Source of the DNA: Lachnoanaerobaculum umeaense
GTDB lineage: Bacteria; Bacillota; Clostridia; Lachnospirales; Lachnospiraceae
Direction of reading: 5' to 3'
DNA: 64,000 bases
NCBI RefSeq assembly: GCF_003589745.1
Contig: NZ_CP032364.1
Span: 1,488,001 to 1,552,000 of the forward strand
A program made the translations under genes and the position numbers. Within the stretch, counting starts at the first letter, position 1, and the number at the start of each line of letters is the position of its first letter. The notes under the pieces were generated by a model. The model searched no databases. It saw only the letters and a program-made list of their open reading frames with translations, and was not told the DNA's origin. Positions 27,907 to 36,733 of the stretch are shown here, piece after piece.

Positions 27907-28752
27907 ATGAATACTAAAAGATTAAAAATAATTGCAATCATTTCAATGTTAATCGACCATATTCCAAGAATTATACCTTGGCAAATGTGGATTGCCATTG
28001 CCGAGAGTATATCACTTTCATTTCCTGGAAAAGAAGAACTTGTAAGTGAAATTGTTATAGACAGAGTTCCCGGTATTATGGGATACATAGGAAGGCTGGC
28101 AGCACCTATTTTTATGTTCTGTATCACTGTGGGTTTCAGATATACCAAGAATATAAAAAAGTATATTTTTAGAGTATTTACATTTGCATTTATCTCCCAG
28201 ATACCATATATACTTTTTACTCAGTCGGAAGAGTATGCATCAGGATTTAGTAAACTTGAGTTGACTCCTTTTTATAAAATAGACTTAAATATTATGTTTA
28301 CATTGGGGTTCGGTCTTGTTGCACTTTATTTTTATGAAAAAATAAAAGATAAAAATACAATAATAAGGCTCACTCCAATAATAGCTGCGGCATTAATTTC
28401 CTATGTACTGAATACAGAAGGTGGTTATATATACATAGTATATATTTTTATGTTCTATTTATTAAGGGATGTAAGTATATTAAAAAAAGCATTTATTTGG
28501 ATATTTATTATAGTTATATGCAGACTTCCGCTATTATTCCATTTGTTACAAATAAATAATGATATTATGAGAGCATTGCCTACAATGAGAGTAAATACAG
28601 TGGGTGTATATGTCGGAGCATTCCTCACTTTCTTCTTTAATAATAAGAAGACTCATATAAGCAAAACATTTAAATATCTGATGTATTTGTTCTATCCGGT
28701 ACATTTAATATTACTTTATTTCACATACTTATTACTTTCAAGTATTTTTTAA
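27907..28752 (+). CDS. TraX-family membrane protein
   Basis: A 281-residue protein with about eight membrane helices, of the TraX family (PF05857): MNTKRLKIIAIISMLIDHIPRI at the start and YIGRLAAPIFMFCITVGFRYT. TraX acetylates F-pilin in E. coli; Firmicute homologues are probably membrane acyltransferases of unknown substrate and need no conjugation context. The start at 27907 follows CGGAGGAATTATA. It ends in a short hydrophobic tail, with a strong terminator 20 bp later. Confidence 0.88.
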   Translation: MNTKRLKIIAIISMLIDHIPRIIPWQMWIAIAESISLSFPGKEELVSEIVIDRVPGIMGYIGRLAAPIFMFCITVGFRYTKNIKKYIFRVFTFAFISQIPYILFTQSEEYASGFSKLELTPFYKIDLNIMFTLGFGLVALYFYEKIKDKNTIIRLTPIIAAALISYVLNTEGGYIYIVYIFMFYLLRDVSILKKAFIWIFIIVICRLPLLFHLLQINNDIMRALPTMRVNTVGVYVGAFLTFFFNNKKTHISKTFKYLMYLFYPVHLILLYFTYLLLSSIF

Positions 28753-28773
28753 AAATTATGATGTTGATAAATT

Positions 28774-28810
28774 ACATCCCTTTACTCATATATAAAGGGA
28801 TGTAATTTAG
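28774..28810 (+). terminator. Intrinsic terminator after traX
   Basis: AAATTACATCCCTTTA...TAAAGGGATGTAATTT forms a long stem with a short loop, ending in a T-rich tract. It separates the pentose region from the conjugative-element debris to the right. Confidence 0.75.
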
Positions 28811-29024
28811 TTTAGCACTCTTCTATTATTCCGGTCAAAGCAAATAAATTAATTGCACACATTTCAAGCACTTACCTCAGCTTTCGTAAAATCTAATTAA
28901 CATAAATATAATATCATTCATTTAATTCCATATAAAATTGTTTTATAAAAGCTGACTGATTAAAAATCACAATGGCTCCACAAACTGATAATTTTAATTA
29001 TTTTATCTTACTCATAAACTTTTT

Positions 29025-29354
29025 ATGAAAAATTGGATTGAAGACAGGTTTACAAAGAGTAACCATAAAACAAGTAAAAAAGATAATAAGCTTCCTATTA
29101 TAAATCTGGGAACACATAAAAAGAGAACCGTTATTTTATGGATAATATTTATGGCAGGCTTTATATTTGCGGTATACAAAAACTTTACAGCCATAAACAT
29201 ACATACCGTACACGAAAAAGCGATAATAAAAGAGGAAGTGGTCGATACCTCCGACATACAAAGTTTTGCCACGGACTTTATTAAAACCTATTACACTTGG
29301 GAAAATAACAGGGAATATATGTACTTTATTTTAACCCATATTATGTTAAGATAA
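29025..29354 (+). pseudogene. Truncated TcpC/Orf13-type conjugation protein
   Basis: A 109-residue frame. After a charged N-terminus come one membrane helix (VILWIIFMAGFIFAVYKNF) and NFTAINIHTVHEKAIIKEEVVDT, then FIKTYYTWENN. This is the N-terminal signature of TcpC/Tn916 Orf13-type proteins, bitopic parts of Gram-positive conjugation machinery that are about 300 residues long. It breaks off after YYTWENN, where the family would continue into its extracellular domains, so this is a truncated remnant. No good ribosome binding site precedes it. Confidence 0.7.
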
Positions 29355-29386
29355 AAGTAATTATTAAACTACAAGAGGGAGGACTT

Positions 29387-29914
29387 ATGTTTTACAATAA
29401 TAATGAAAAGATAGAGCAATTATTTAATCTATATTCTGATTTAATGCTACAACATGCCTATTATATATTAAAGGATATATCGACTTCAGAAGACGCAGTT
29501 TCAGAAGTTTTTTTAAGGGTAATAAAAATAATTGAAAAAATTAATGAATTAGACTGTCCCAAAACACGCAAGTTAATGGTTATTATAATAGAGAACATTT
29601 CAAAGAATATCTATAATCGAAGGAAACGAGAGGCTTTAGTTGACTTTACGGAGATAGATGTTGAAAATGAAAGTTCCTTAGATGATTTTTATGATATTGA
29701 AATAAAGCAGGATATGGATAATATACTTAAAAGATTACCTGTTGACTATGCTAATATTTTAGCATTGAAATCGGACGGATACAGCCCTAAGGAAATAGCG
29801 GAAATACTTGACATAAATTATGACAATGCAAGGAAAAGGCTGTTAAGGGCTAAAAAATCATTAAAGAAACTGATAACAGAATATGAAAGTGGAGGTAGGT
29901 ATGATGAAAGATAA
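29387..29914 (+). CDS. ECF-type RNA polymerase sigma factor
   Basis: A 175-residue sigma-70 family factor with regions 2 and 4. Region 2 is LMLQHAYYILKDISTSEDAVSEVFLRVIK; region 4 is KRLPVDYANILALKSDGYSPKEIAEILDINYDNARKRL, with an HTH. Preceded by AGAGGGAGG. Its last codons overlap the start of the next small gene by 14 bp, an arrangement typical of sigma/anti-sigma pairs. That partner is not a recognisable anti-sigma factor and looks cut down, so the sigma factor may now be unregulated. Confidence 0.9.
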   Translation: MFYNNNEKIEQLFNLYSDLMLQHAYYILKDISTSEDAVSEVFLRVIKIIEKINELDCPKTRKLMVIIIENISKNIYNRRKREALVDFTEIDVENESSLDDFYDIEIKQDMDNILKRLPVDYANILALKSDGYSPKEIAEILDINYDNARKRLLRAKKSLKKLITEYESGGRYDER

Positions 29915-30152
29915 TGATTTTGATAGGTATGCAAGCAGATTAAAATGGAATTTAGTGGATACAACTAATTCGGCACATAGAAAAAATGTATCTGGATTTA
30001 AGTATTTTATAACAGATAAAAAATTGAAAGCAAAAAATAAAACATATTATGAAGGTTATCTCCCTAAAGAATGGAAAACTCAAGCACTGGCAGTATGGTT
30101 TCACAATGAAATGTTTTCTTATAGTGTTTGGGATGTTGTGGGTTGGTCATAA
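29901..30152 (+). CDS. Small unrecognised protein overlapping the sigma factor
   Basis: An 83-residue protein (MMKDNDFDRYASRLKWNLVD...). The start follows GTGGAGGTAGGT and overlaps the sigma-factor stop, the place where an anti-sigma factor is normally encoded. Only the first ~20 residues look like an anti-sigma N-terminus. The rest (KTYYEGYLPKEWKTQALAVW; MFSYSVWDVVGWS) lacks a zinc-finger or membrane helix and is not recognised. It may be a deletion fusion of an anti-sigma gene with another gene. The next gene begins directly after its stop. Confidence 0.5.
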   Translation: MMKDNDFDRYASRLKWNLVDTTNSAHRKNVSGFKYFITDKKLKAKNKTYYEGYLPKEWKTQALAVWFHNEMFSYSVWDVVGWS

Positions 30153-30446
30153 ATGTTTGAATGTATAATAATTTTAATAATTTCATTTGTATTAGGCTTA
30201 TATTTTTTATTTTGCAAAGATAATAATATATCCAGAGCCTTGGCAAATATGAAACCAGGATCTTATAATTATTATAAGATTTCTAAACTACTATCTATCT
30301 ACTTTTTTGTAATAGCTGCTTCAATGGCAGTATGTATAATAGGAATAATTGTTGATAGTTTATTTTTGGAAATATTAAGTTTTTTTCTTCTACTTGCTCT
30401 ATATATATTTGTTTATATATATGAAGCAAATGATCATTTAAGATGA
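30153..30446 (+). CDS. Small membrane protein of unknown function
   Basis: A 97-residue protein with about three hydrophobic segments (IIILIISFVLGLYFLF; LSIYFFVIAASMAVCIIGII; FLEILSFFLLLALYIFVYIY). The ATG follows the upstream stop without a gap and no separate ribosome binding site is obvious, so translation is probably coupled. I recognise no family. A terminator-like stem lies about 50 bp downstream. The neighbourhood is conjugative-element debris. Confidence 0.55.
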   Translation: MFECIIILIISFVLGLYFLFCKDNNISRALANMKPGSYNYYKISKLLSIYFFVIAASMAVCIIGIIVDSLFLEILSFFLLLALYIFVYIYEANDHLR

Positions 30447-30496
30447 TTTTTTGAAACATTATTTTTGTACAATGATATATCGATGTTTTATATATA

Positions 30497-30526
30497 AATA
30501 GGGTAGCATATTTTCTACCCTATTTT
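30497..30526 (+). terminator. Intrinsic terminator
   Basis: AAATAGGGTAG-CATATTTT-CTACCCTATTTTA stem closes the sigma-factor gene cluster. A second shorter stem, TTCTAC...GTAGAATTTTTTT, lies at about 30575-30605. Confidence 0.75.
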
Positions 30527-30696
30527 ATCAATCTAATATATAGTAAATCTATGCAATACTAACATTTTTTAGAGTTCTACCATGCAAAATGTAGAATTTT
30601 TTTATTTCTCAAATTTCTATAAAAAACTTTGGCATTTTTGTAGGTAGTGAAAGGGGAAACAGGAAATATTCATAGTAAGAAAGAGGAGATAATGCT

Positions 30697-31055
30697 ATGG
30701 ATAGACAGAACCACAACGAATTTGAGATACGCTGTGCCTTTAGCGGATGCTGTAAGCAGGTCATTAAAAATGAAGCTGATAATGCACATAAGGAACTGAA
30801 CAGGCTTAGTCAGAAAGAAGTCTTATTTTCCGATATGTCAAGGTGCTGATGAAAAGTGTCTGTATACCCGCTGATGAAAAGTGTCTGTATACCTTAGATG
30901 AATATTTTAAGGACTTGAACAATGAAATTTATTATCTTTCGTGTTATAATAACCTTAAGTATATCAAGGATCTTTCCGAAAAGAAAGGAGCAATTTGTTA
31001 TATTTGTATTGATCACAAAGCTACCTCCTATATGTACATTATAGTGTACATGTAG
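30697..31055 (+). pseudogene. Relic of an ICE-encoded sigma-70-like gene
   Basis: After GAGGAGATAATGCT the frame reads MDRQNHNEFEIRCAFSGCCK... to DMSRC-stop (30847-30849). This is the opening commonly seen for the small sigma-70-like regulator of Gram-positive conjugative transposons. The frame is then broken by a 25-bp tandem duplication (units starting 30845 and 30870). The second unit continues DEKCLYTLDEYFKDLN, as expected, before losing family resemblance. The helix-turn-helix C-terminus is absent. The assignment rests on remembered resemblance. Confidence 0.6.
30845..30893 (+). repeat. 25-bp tandem duplication causing a frameshift
   Basis: Two adjacent copies of a unit starting GCTGATGAAAAGTG and ending TCTGTATACC lie at 30845 and 30870. 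Because 25 is not a multiple of three, the duplication shifts the frame inside the sigma-like relic. Confidence 0.85.
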
Positions 31056-31060
31056 GAGGT
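31023..31060. repeat. 16-bp-arm hairpin with SD/anti-SD ends
   Basis: ACCTCCTATATGTACA and TGTACATGTAGGAGGT pair over 16 bp with one mismatch and a 6-nt loop. The outer ends are exactly an anti-Shine-Dalgarno (ACCTCCT) and a Shine-Dalgarno (AGGAGGT). No start codon follows at the right distance. It may be an element end or the leftover of a leader stem. Confidence 0.6.
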
Positions 31061-31079
31061 GTCAATACCTGTTTAAAAA

Positions 31080-31363
31080 ACACCCCCCTATATGAATATC
31101 ATAGTTACAGTTCAGGTAGCCCCTTTAGAGCTTTTGTTTTACAATCCTAATCGCAACTCTTTCTTAAAACTTCGCAGGATTTTACGCAGTCTGCGGAACT
31201 CGTTTGTTCGCTTGGGGAGCAGCGAACTGCACTCAAACAAGTCCTCGACTGCTTAATCCTGTCTCGCTTTCACGAAAGAGTTAAACGCTACAAGGATTGT
31301 AAAATTAAAAGTCTCAAGATATATAGTACCTGAACTGTAACATATCATACATATAAGGGGTGT
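31080..31363 (-). terminator. mglC operon terminator, split by MITE insertion
   Basis: The arms ACACCCCTTATATG (minus strand, 31363-31350) and CATATAGGGGGGTGT (31094-31080) would form a strong stem followed by TTTTT. They are now separated by the 238-bp MITE and its 8-bp target duplication. Without the insert the loop is about 9 nt, so this was the intrinsic terminator of mglBAC. Confidence 0.75.
31104..31341 (+). mobile_element. MITE copy A, 238-bp hairpin element
   Basis: A non-coding 238-bp element with terminal inverted repeats GTTACAGTTCAGGTA and TACCTGAACTGTAAC, flanked by a perfect 8-bp target duplication ATATCATA (31096-31103 and 31342-31349). The interior is itself a long imperfect palindrome (ACAATCCT at 31141 with AGGATTGT at 31293; GTTCGC with GCGAAC near the middle), so its RNA would fold into one rod. 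It encodes no protein, so it needs a transposase in trans. A nearly identical inverted copy lies at 40430-40666. Confidence 0.85.
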
Positions 31364-31387
31364 AAATGGAGTTTTATATTTAATCAA

Positions 31388-32374
31388 TTACTTCTTCTGT
31401 ATATATTTTCTTATATCAAGTGCTATAGCGACAACGATGATAACACCCTGCACTATAAACTGGAAATCCGGCTTGATTCCTAGGAATTGCATTGAGGATT
31501 TCAAAAGCTCGAATACCAAAACACCGACTACACAACCTGATATTCTACCAATACCACCATTTACTGATACACCACCGATGGTACAAGCTGCGATAGCCTC
31601 AAGCTCATATGATGCACCCATGTTTACAGATGAACCACCTGACTTTGCTCCTAAGAGGAAACCGGCGATTGCATAGAGAACTGCTGCTGATGTATAGATA
31701 AGTATCTTAGTCTTCTTTACATTAACACCTGATACCTCTGCTGCCGCTTCATTACCACCTATTGCATACATATACTTACCATGTCTTGTTTTGTTAAAAA
31801 CAAACCACATAATGCAACCGATAATAAGTGCATAGATGAAAAGATATGGAATCTTTAAGATGTTACCTGTAGCTACTGTTGTATATGCTGTTCTATATCC
31901 ACCAATAGGCTCAGCCTTTGTATAAACAAGACATACACCATATACTATAAGCTGCATTCCAAGTGTTCCGATAAATGCCGGAACATTCAAATGTGCTACT
32001 ACTATACCATTAATAAGTCCAAATACAGCACAAATTGCTATAGATATTAAAAGAACTACAAAAATATTCATATCCCCAAGGTTTGGAAACATCTTACCTG
32101 CATAGTCCTTATTCTGTAAAAGAGTACCTGCTATACAAGCTGATAAACCTACAAGACGACCTGCTGAAAGGTCAGTACCCTTTGTAATAAGACAGGCTGA
32201 TACACCAAAGGCAATAATTACTCTAGGTGCCACATTTACCAAAACATTTCTTAAGTTACTTGCCGAAAAGAAATTGTCCTTCATTATACCTGTAAATAAT
32301 ACAAGTAAAAGTAAAACTATGATTATACCATTGTCAAGTAACAATTTCTTTATATCTAAAGATTTTGTATTCAT
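31388..32374 (-). CDS. mglC: Galactose-type sugar ABC transporter permease
   Basis: A 328-residue, about nine-helix permease of the ribose/galactose class. It has VSACLITKGTDLSAGRLVGLSA, GKYMYAIGGNEAAAEVSGVNV and AACTIGGVSVNGGIGRISG. It pairs with MglA (11 bp upstream) and MglB. In this type the permease forms a homodimer. The galactose or methyl-galactoside assignment comes mainly from MglB. It is the last gene of the operon, and the terminator after it carries the MITE. Confidence 0.9.
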   Translation of the reverse strand: MNTKSLDIKKLLLDNGIIIVLLLLVLFTGIMKDNFFSASNLRNVLVNVAPRVIIAFGVSACLITKGTDLSAGRLVGLSACIAGTLLQNKDYAGKMFPNLGDMNIFVVLLISIAICAVFGLINGIVVAHLNVPAFIGTLGMQLIVYGVCLVYTKAEPIGGYRTAYTTVATGNILKIPYLFIYALIIGCIMWFVFNKTRHGKYMYAIGGNEAAAEVSGVNVKKTKILIYTSAAVLYAIAGFLLGAKSGGSSVNMGASYELEAIAACTIGGVSVNGGIGRISGCVVGVLVFELLKSSMQFLGIKPDFQFIVQGVIIVVAIALDIRKYIQKK

Positions 32375-32385
32375 AAGTATTCCTC

Positions 32386-33894
32386 CTAAAATTTTGTTGC
32401 CAATGCCATGATATTTTCCTGTGTAGCTTCACTATCTGTCACCTCACCGGTAATCTCACCATTGCACATAACAATTATTCTATCAGACATTCCAATAAGC
32501 TCAGGCATCTCTGAAGAAATCATTATGATACCCTTTCCTTGCTTTGCCAGGTTTATCATTATTTGATATATTTCATATTTTGCACCTACATCGATACCTC
32601 TTGTAGGCTCATCCATTATCAGCACATCCGGATTGTTTGCAAGCCATCTGGCAATTATTACCTTTTGCTGATTACCTCCTGACAAAGACTGTATCAAAGT
32701 CTTATTACTTGGAGTCTTTATACTAAGTTTGCTTACATTCTCATCAACCACCTGCTTGATTTTACCATCATCCAACGCAATGCCTGCAACAAGATAATTA
32801 TTCAGTGAGGATATAGCCACATTATCTGCTATTGAAAGACAACCAAGTATTCCTGTGCCTCTTCTATCCTCTGTAATCATTCCCAGTCCATCTTTTATAG
32901 CATCCTTAGGTCTTGCTATCTTTTGCTCCTTGCCCTTCATGTATACTTTTCCGGATTTTATACTTCTAAGTCCAAATATGGCTTCCATAAGTTCACTTCT
33001 ACCTGCACCTACAAGTCCACCAAATCCAAGTATCTCACCCTTTCTAAGTTCAAATGAGCAGTTTCTAAATATATTTTCATGTATACTTGTAAGGTTTTCC
33101 ACCTTTAGTATAACATCACCTTTTTCCAAATCATCTTTTGGCGGATAGATATTTGAAAGTTCTCTACCTACCATTTGTCTTATTATTTCACCATCACTGA
33201 TATTTTTTACTTCCCATGTTCCAACATATGTTCCATCTCTCATGATGGTTATATCATCAGCAATCTCTCTTATCTCAGCCATCTTATGTGAGATATATAT
33301 GAGAGATACACCCTTTTCTCTAAGTTCTCTTATTATTTTAAATAGTCCACTTACTTCATTTTCTGTAAGTGATGATGTCGGCTCATCTAATATAATGATT
33401 TTTGCTCCCATTGACACTGCCTTTGCTATTTCTACAGATTGCATCTGTGAAATAGATAATGTCTGTAACAATGCATTAGGATTTACATTAAGTTTTACTT
33501 CTTTAAGCCATTTACCGGCTTCATTTTCCATCTTTTTATGGTCTACTATTTTTAAAGGTCCTATATCTATTGTGGGATATCTACCTAAAAACATATTTTC
33601 AGCAATGGACCTTGCCGGTACCGGCTGCAACTCCTGGTGAACCATTGCCAATCCCTTATGAAGTGCATCATCAGGATTTAATATATGCATTTTTTCTCCA
33701 TCTACATAGACCTCACCGGTATCCATTGTATATATTCCAAACAGGCATTTCATAAGTGTAGACTTACCTGCTCCATTTTCACCCATAAGAGCATGTACGC
33801 TGCCCGGTCTTACATTAAGATGGATGTTGTCTAGTGCTTTTACACCGGGGAAACTCTTTGATACCCCTTTCATTTCCAATCTGTACTCTGACAT
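32386..33894 (-). CDS. mglA: Galactose-type sugar ABC transporter ATPase
   Basis: A 502-residue double-ATPase. The N-terminal half has GENGAGKSTLMKCLFG and IIILDEPTSSLTENE. The C-terminal half has GLVGAGRSELMEAIFGL, the signature LSGGNQQKVIIARWL and LIMDEPTRGIDVG. It begins MSEYRLEMKGVSKSFPGVK after GAAAGGAGCA. It powers uptake through MglC. It is separated from mglB by a GC-rich hairpin, the usual device for making more binding protein than ATPase. Confidence 0.94.
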   Translation of the reverse strand: MSEYRLEMKGVSKSFPGVKALDNIHLNVRPGSVHALMGENGAGKSTLMKCLFGIYTMDTGEVYVDGEKMHILNPDDALHKGLAMVHQELQPVPARSIAENMFLGRYPTIDIGPLKIVDHKKMENEAGKWLKEVKLNVNPNALLQTLSISQMQSVEIAKAVSMGAKIIILDEPTSSLTENEVSGLFKIIRELREKGVSLIYISHKMAEIREIADDITIMRDGTYVGTWEVKNISDGEIIRQMVGRELSNIYPPKDDLEKGDVILKVENLTSIHENIFRNCSFELRKGEILGFGGLVGAGRSELMEAIFGLRSIKSGKVYMKGKEQKIARPKDAIKDGLGMITEDRRGTGILGCLSIADNVAISSLNNYLVAGIALDDGKIKQVVDENVSKLSIKTPSNKTLIQSLSGGNQQKVIIARWLANNPDVLIMDEPTRGIDVGAKYEIYQIMINLAKQGKGIIMISSEMPELIGMSDRIIVMCNGEITGEVTDSEATQENIMALATKF

Positions 33895-33914
33895 CCATTG
33901 CTCCTTTCAAAAAT

Positions 33915-33936
33915 CGGGTGTGCACCGGCACACCCG
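33915..33936 (-). terminator. mglB-mglA attenuating hairpin
   Basis: CGGGTGTGCCGGTGCACACCCG followed by ATTTTTG on the minus strand, in the 70-bp gap after mglB. It will end most transcripts after mglB, so that binding protein exceeds transporter. Confidence 0.85.
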
Positions 33937-33964
33937 AAAGATGTTTACATTAAGTTGATTTTAA

Positions 33965-35077
33965 TTATTTAACAAGTTCCAAGATCTCTGCTGCGTTATC
34001 TTTTGTAACCTTTACATAGTCTACAGGAATCTTTGCATCTACCTTCTCTCCATTTGTGAAAGAAACTGCTGCCTTTGCTGCTGCCTGTGCCTGGCTGATG
34101 AAGTCATTAAATACTGTACCTGTCATCTTACCCTCTGAAACATTCTGAACTGCCTCTGCAAGTGCATCAACACCTACGATATAGATATCTTCACCAACTT
34201 TTCTTCCTGCTGCATTGATAGCCTGAAGTGCACCAAGTGCCATAGCGTCATTGTTACAGAAGATAACTTCTATGTCATTTCCATACTGTGTAAGAGCGTC
34301 CTGTGCAATCTGCTGTCCCTTAGCCTGATCCCAGTCACCTCTTTGAATTAAGAGCTGCTCAGCCTTTAATCCGCTCTTCTCTGTAAGAGCCTTAACTGAA
34401 TACTCTGTTCTGTACTGTGCATCAATATTCTCAGGGTCACCCTGGATCATGATGTACTTAACTGTACCGTCACCATTGATGTCACCCTTGTTGTCAAGTT
34501 CTGCAATCTCTTCACCCTGGAATGTACCTGACTGACGAGCATCTGCACCTACATATGTAGCATTGATACCATCTGAAGCCCATCTTGACTCCTCAGCCTC
34601 ATCCGGCTCACGGTTGATGTAAACTACAGGGATTCCAGCCTCTTTAGCAAGATCTGTAACTGTTGGAGCTGAAGATGACTGTACAAGGTTAAGAATCATA
34701 ACGTCAACCTTAGTTGCTATAAAGTTGTTGATCTGGTTTGTCTGCTCTGCCTGGTCATTCTTACCGTCCTGAACCATTACATTCTCCTTTGGAATACCAA
34801 TGTCCTCTGTAAGATATCTAACAAGCTCATTACGATACAATGTCATGAAGTTGTCATCAAACTTGTAAATTGAAATGCCGACTTTGATGTCCTTTACATC
34901 CTTACCTGTTGCTGCTACAGCCTCTGAAACACTTTCAGCTGCCTTGCTTTCATCCTTTGACTCGCTGCTTGCTGCCGCTGTTGTCTCTGCTGTCTTACTT
35001 CCGCCTCCACATGCTGCTAATGAAAGTGCACACATAGATGCTACTGATACCGCTAATACTTTTTTGAACAATCTCAT
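33965..35077 (-). CDS. mglB: Galactose/glucose-binding lipoprotein
   Basis: A 370-residue sugar-binding lipoprotein with signal MRLFKKVLAVSVASMCALSLAAC and lipobox LAAC. The mature domain starts DIKVGISIYKFDDNFMTLYR. DINGDGTVKYIMIQGDPEN is the calcium-loop neighbourhood of MglB, and FCNNDAMALGALQAINAAG is the hinge and ligand region. Its base composition is somewhat more GC-rich than its neighbours, as expected for a highly expressed gene. It is the first gene of mglBAC, with a 253-bp gap to the divergent citrate synthase that must hold both promoters. Confidence 0.94.
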   Translation of the reverse strand: MRLFKKVLAVSVASMCALSLAACGGGSKTAETTAAASSESKDESKAAESVSEAVAATGKDVKDIKVGISIYKFDDNFMTLYRNELVRYLTEDIGIPKENVMVQDGKNDQAEQTNQINNFIATKVDVMILNLVQSSSAPTVTDLAKEAGIPVVYINREPDEAEESRWASDGINATYVGADARQSGTFQGEEIAELDNKGDINGDGTVKYIMIQGDPENIDAQYRTEYSVKALTEKSGLKAEQLLIQRGDWDQAKGQQIAQDALTQYGNDIEVIFCNNDAMALGALQAINAAGRKVGEDIYIVGVDALAEAVQNVSEGKMTGTVFNDFISQAQAAAKAAVSFTNGEKVDAKIPVDYVKVTKDNAAEILELVK

Positions 35078-35330
35078 TGTTTTCCTCCCTTGGTTCTGTT
35101 CATTTACTTTGTAAGCATATTTTAATATTACTTACGTTTTTTTTACAGAGAATATTTTTACTCTTTTTATTGATTTTTTTTCAAGAATGTCATCATTTGT
35201 TCACCACCTGTACATATTTTTTTGATTTAATTATTATCAATAATAATGTATAATTATAATACTTATATTAACAATAATATAAGACATACCCTTGTGCATT
35301 TTAGAAATCTTTATCCAGAAGGAGGAAAAT

Positions 35331-36692
35331 ATGAGCTACAATCAGAAAATCACAAAAGAAATAGAAGACTTAACAGCCAAATGTCTTGAGAACCTTAAAA
35401 TCAACCAGTCTTTGTATAAAGAATATGATGTACAAAGGGGACTTAGAAATTTGCAAGGCGAAGGCGTAAGAGCCGGACTTACCCGCATATCAGAAATTAC
35501 AGCCTTTAAAAAGATCAATGGTGAAAAAACTCCATGTGATGGCGAACTTAGATATCAAGGTATAGATATACATGAACTTACAGACGGTTTTTTAAAGGAA
35601 AATCGATTTGGATTTGAAGAGATCTCATATCTTATGCTTTTTGGACATCTTCCAACTGACACACAGCTGAAGGATTTTATGCTCTTACTTGGAGAGCAAA
35701 GATCATTACCCAAGAATTTTACAAGGGATATCATAATGAAAGCTCCCAGCAAGGATATGATGAATACTCTTTCAAGATCTGTACTGACATTATATGCCTA
35801 TGACACAAAAGCGGATGACACATCACTTGCAAATGTATTAAGACAGTGTATAAACCTTATATCAACCTTCCCTATGATGTGTGTCTATGGCTATCATGCT
35901 TACAATCACTATATAAGAGATAAGAGTATGTATATACATCGTCCTTCAAATAATCTTTCTACAGCTGAAAATATTTTGCTAATGCTTAGAGAAGATAAGA
36001 AATACTCAGATTTAGAGGCAAAGGTACTGGATTTGGCAATGGTTTTGCATATGGAGCATGGTGGTGGTAATAACTCTACCTTCACAACCCATGTTGTAAC
36101 ATCATCAGGTACAGATACCTACTCTGCCATAGCTGCTGCTCTCGGTTCACTAAAAGGTCCAAAGCATGGAGGTGCCAATATAAAGGTAGTGGAAATGTTT
36201 AAGGATATGAAGAAAAACATTCGTGACATCAATGATGAGGAAGAAATCAAAGCTTATCTTTTAAAGCTGTTAAGAAAAGAGGCATTTGATAAAGCCGGCC
36301 TTATATATGGAATGGGGCATGCGGTATATTCTCTTTCAGATCCTCGTGCAAATATCTTCAAAAAATATGTTGAGCAACTTGCAAATGCCAAGAACAAGCA
36401 TAATGACTTTAAACTATACAGTGCTGTTGAAAGACTTGCACCCGAAGTGATAGCCCATGAGAGACATATCTACAAGGGAGTTAGTGCAAATATCGACTTC
36501 TACAGTGGTTTTGTTTATGGAATGCTTGATTTGCCAACAGAATTATATACTCCTATATTTGCCTGCTCAAGGATAGTAGGTTGGAGCGCTCATAGAATTG
36601 AAGAACTTATAAATACAGACAAAATCATTAGACCTGCATATATGGCAGTAAAGGAACATGAAAACTATGTTGAAATGAAAGATAGATTATAA
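35331..36692 (+). CDS. gltA: Citrate synthase
   Basis: A 453-residue citrate synthase (type with an N-terminal extension common in Clostridia). Conserved parts include RYQGIDIHELTDG, LHMEHGGGNNSTFTTHVVTSSGTD (catalytic His region), GSLKGPKHGGANIKVVEMF, YGMGHAVYSLSDPRA and YSGFVYGMLDLP. It condenses acetyl-CoA and oxaloacetate, feeding glutamate synthesis. The start at 35331 follows AGAAGGAGGAAAAT; an upstream in-frame ATG is less likely. It stands alone and ends at a strong terminator. Confidence 0.95.
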   Translation: MSYNQKITKEIEDLTAKCLENLKINQSLYKEYDVQRGLRNLQGEGVRAGLTRISEITAFKKINGEKTPCDGELRYQGIDIHELTDGFLKENRFGFEEISYLMLFGHLPTDTQLKDFMLLLGEQRSLPKNFTRDIIMKAPSKDMMNTLSRSVLTLYAYDTKADDTSLANVLRQCINLISTFPMMCVYGYHAYNHYIRDKSMYIHRPSNNLSTAENILLMLREDKKYSDLEAKVLDLAMVLHMEHGGGNNSTFTTHVVTSSGTDTYSAIAAALGSLKGPKHGGANIKVVEMFKDMKKNIRDINDEEEIKAYLLKLLRKEAFDKAGLIYGMGHAVYSLSDPRANIFKKYVEQLANAKNKHNDFKLYSAVERLAPEVIAHERHIYKGVSANIDFYSGFVYGMLDLPTELYTPIFACSRIVGWSAHRIEELINTDKIIRPAYMAVKEHENYVEMKDRL

Positions 36693-36701
36693 TATAAAAT
36701 T

Positions 36702-36725
36702 TGGCGGGTTTATTATAACCCGCCA
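36702..36725. terminator. Bidirectional terminator after gltA
   Basis: TGGCGGGTT-TATTAT-AACCCGCCA with AT-rich tails on both sides, between the convergent gltA and the SseB-type gene. Confidence 0.85.
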
Positions 36726-36733
36726 TTAAAATA

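Noticed and set aside
27907..28752. TraX as part of the neighbouring conjugative remnant
   Set aside because: It is coupled to the AraC-type regulator and lies before a terminator, and TraX homologues are common as chromosomal genes in Firmicutes.
31104..31341. Structured RNA gene or tRNA in the hairpin element
   Set aside because: The inverted termini, 8-bp target duplication and second inverted copy show that it is a mobile element; no tRNA or known ncRNA features are present.
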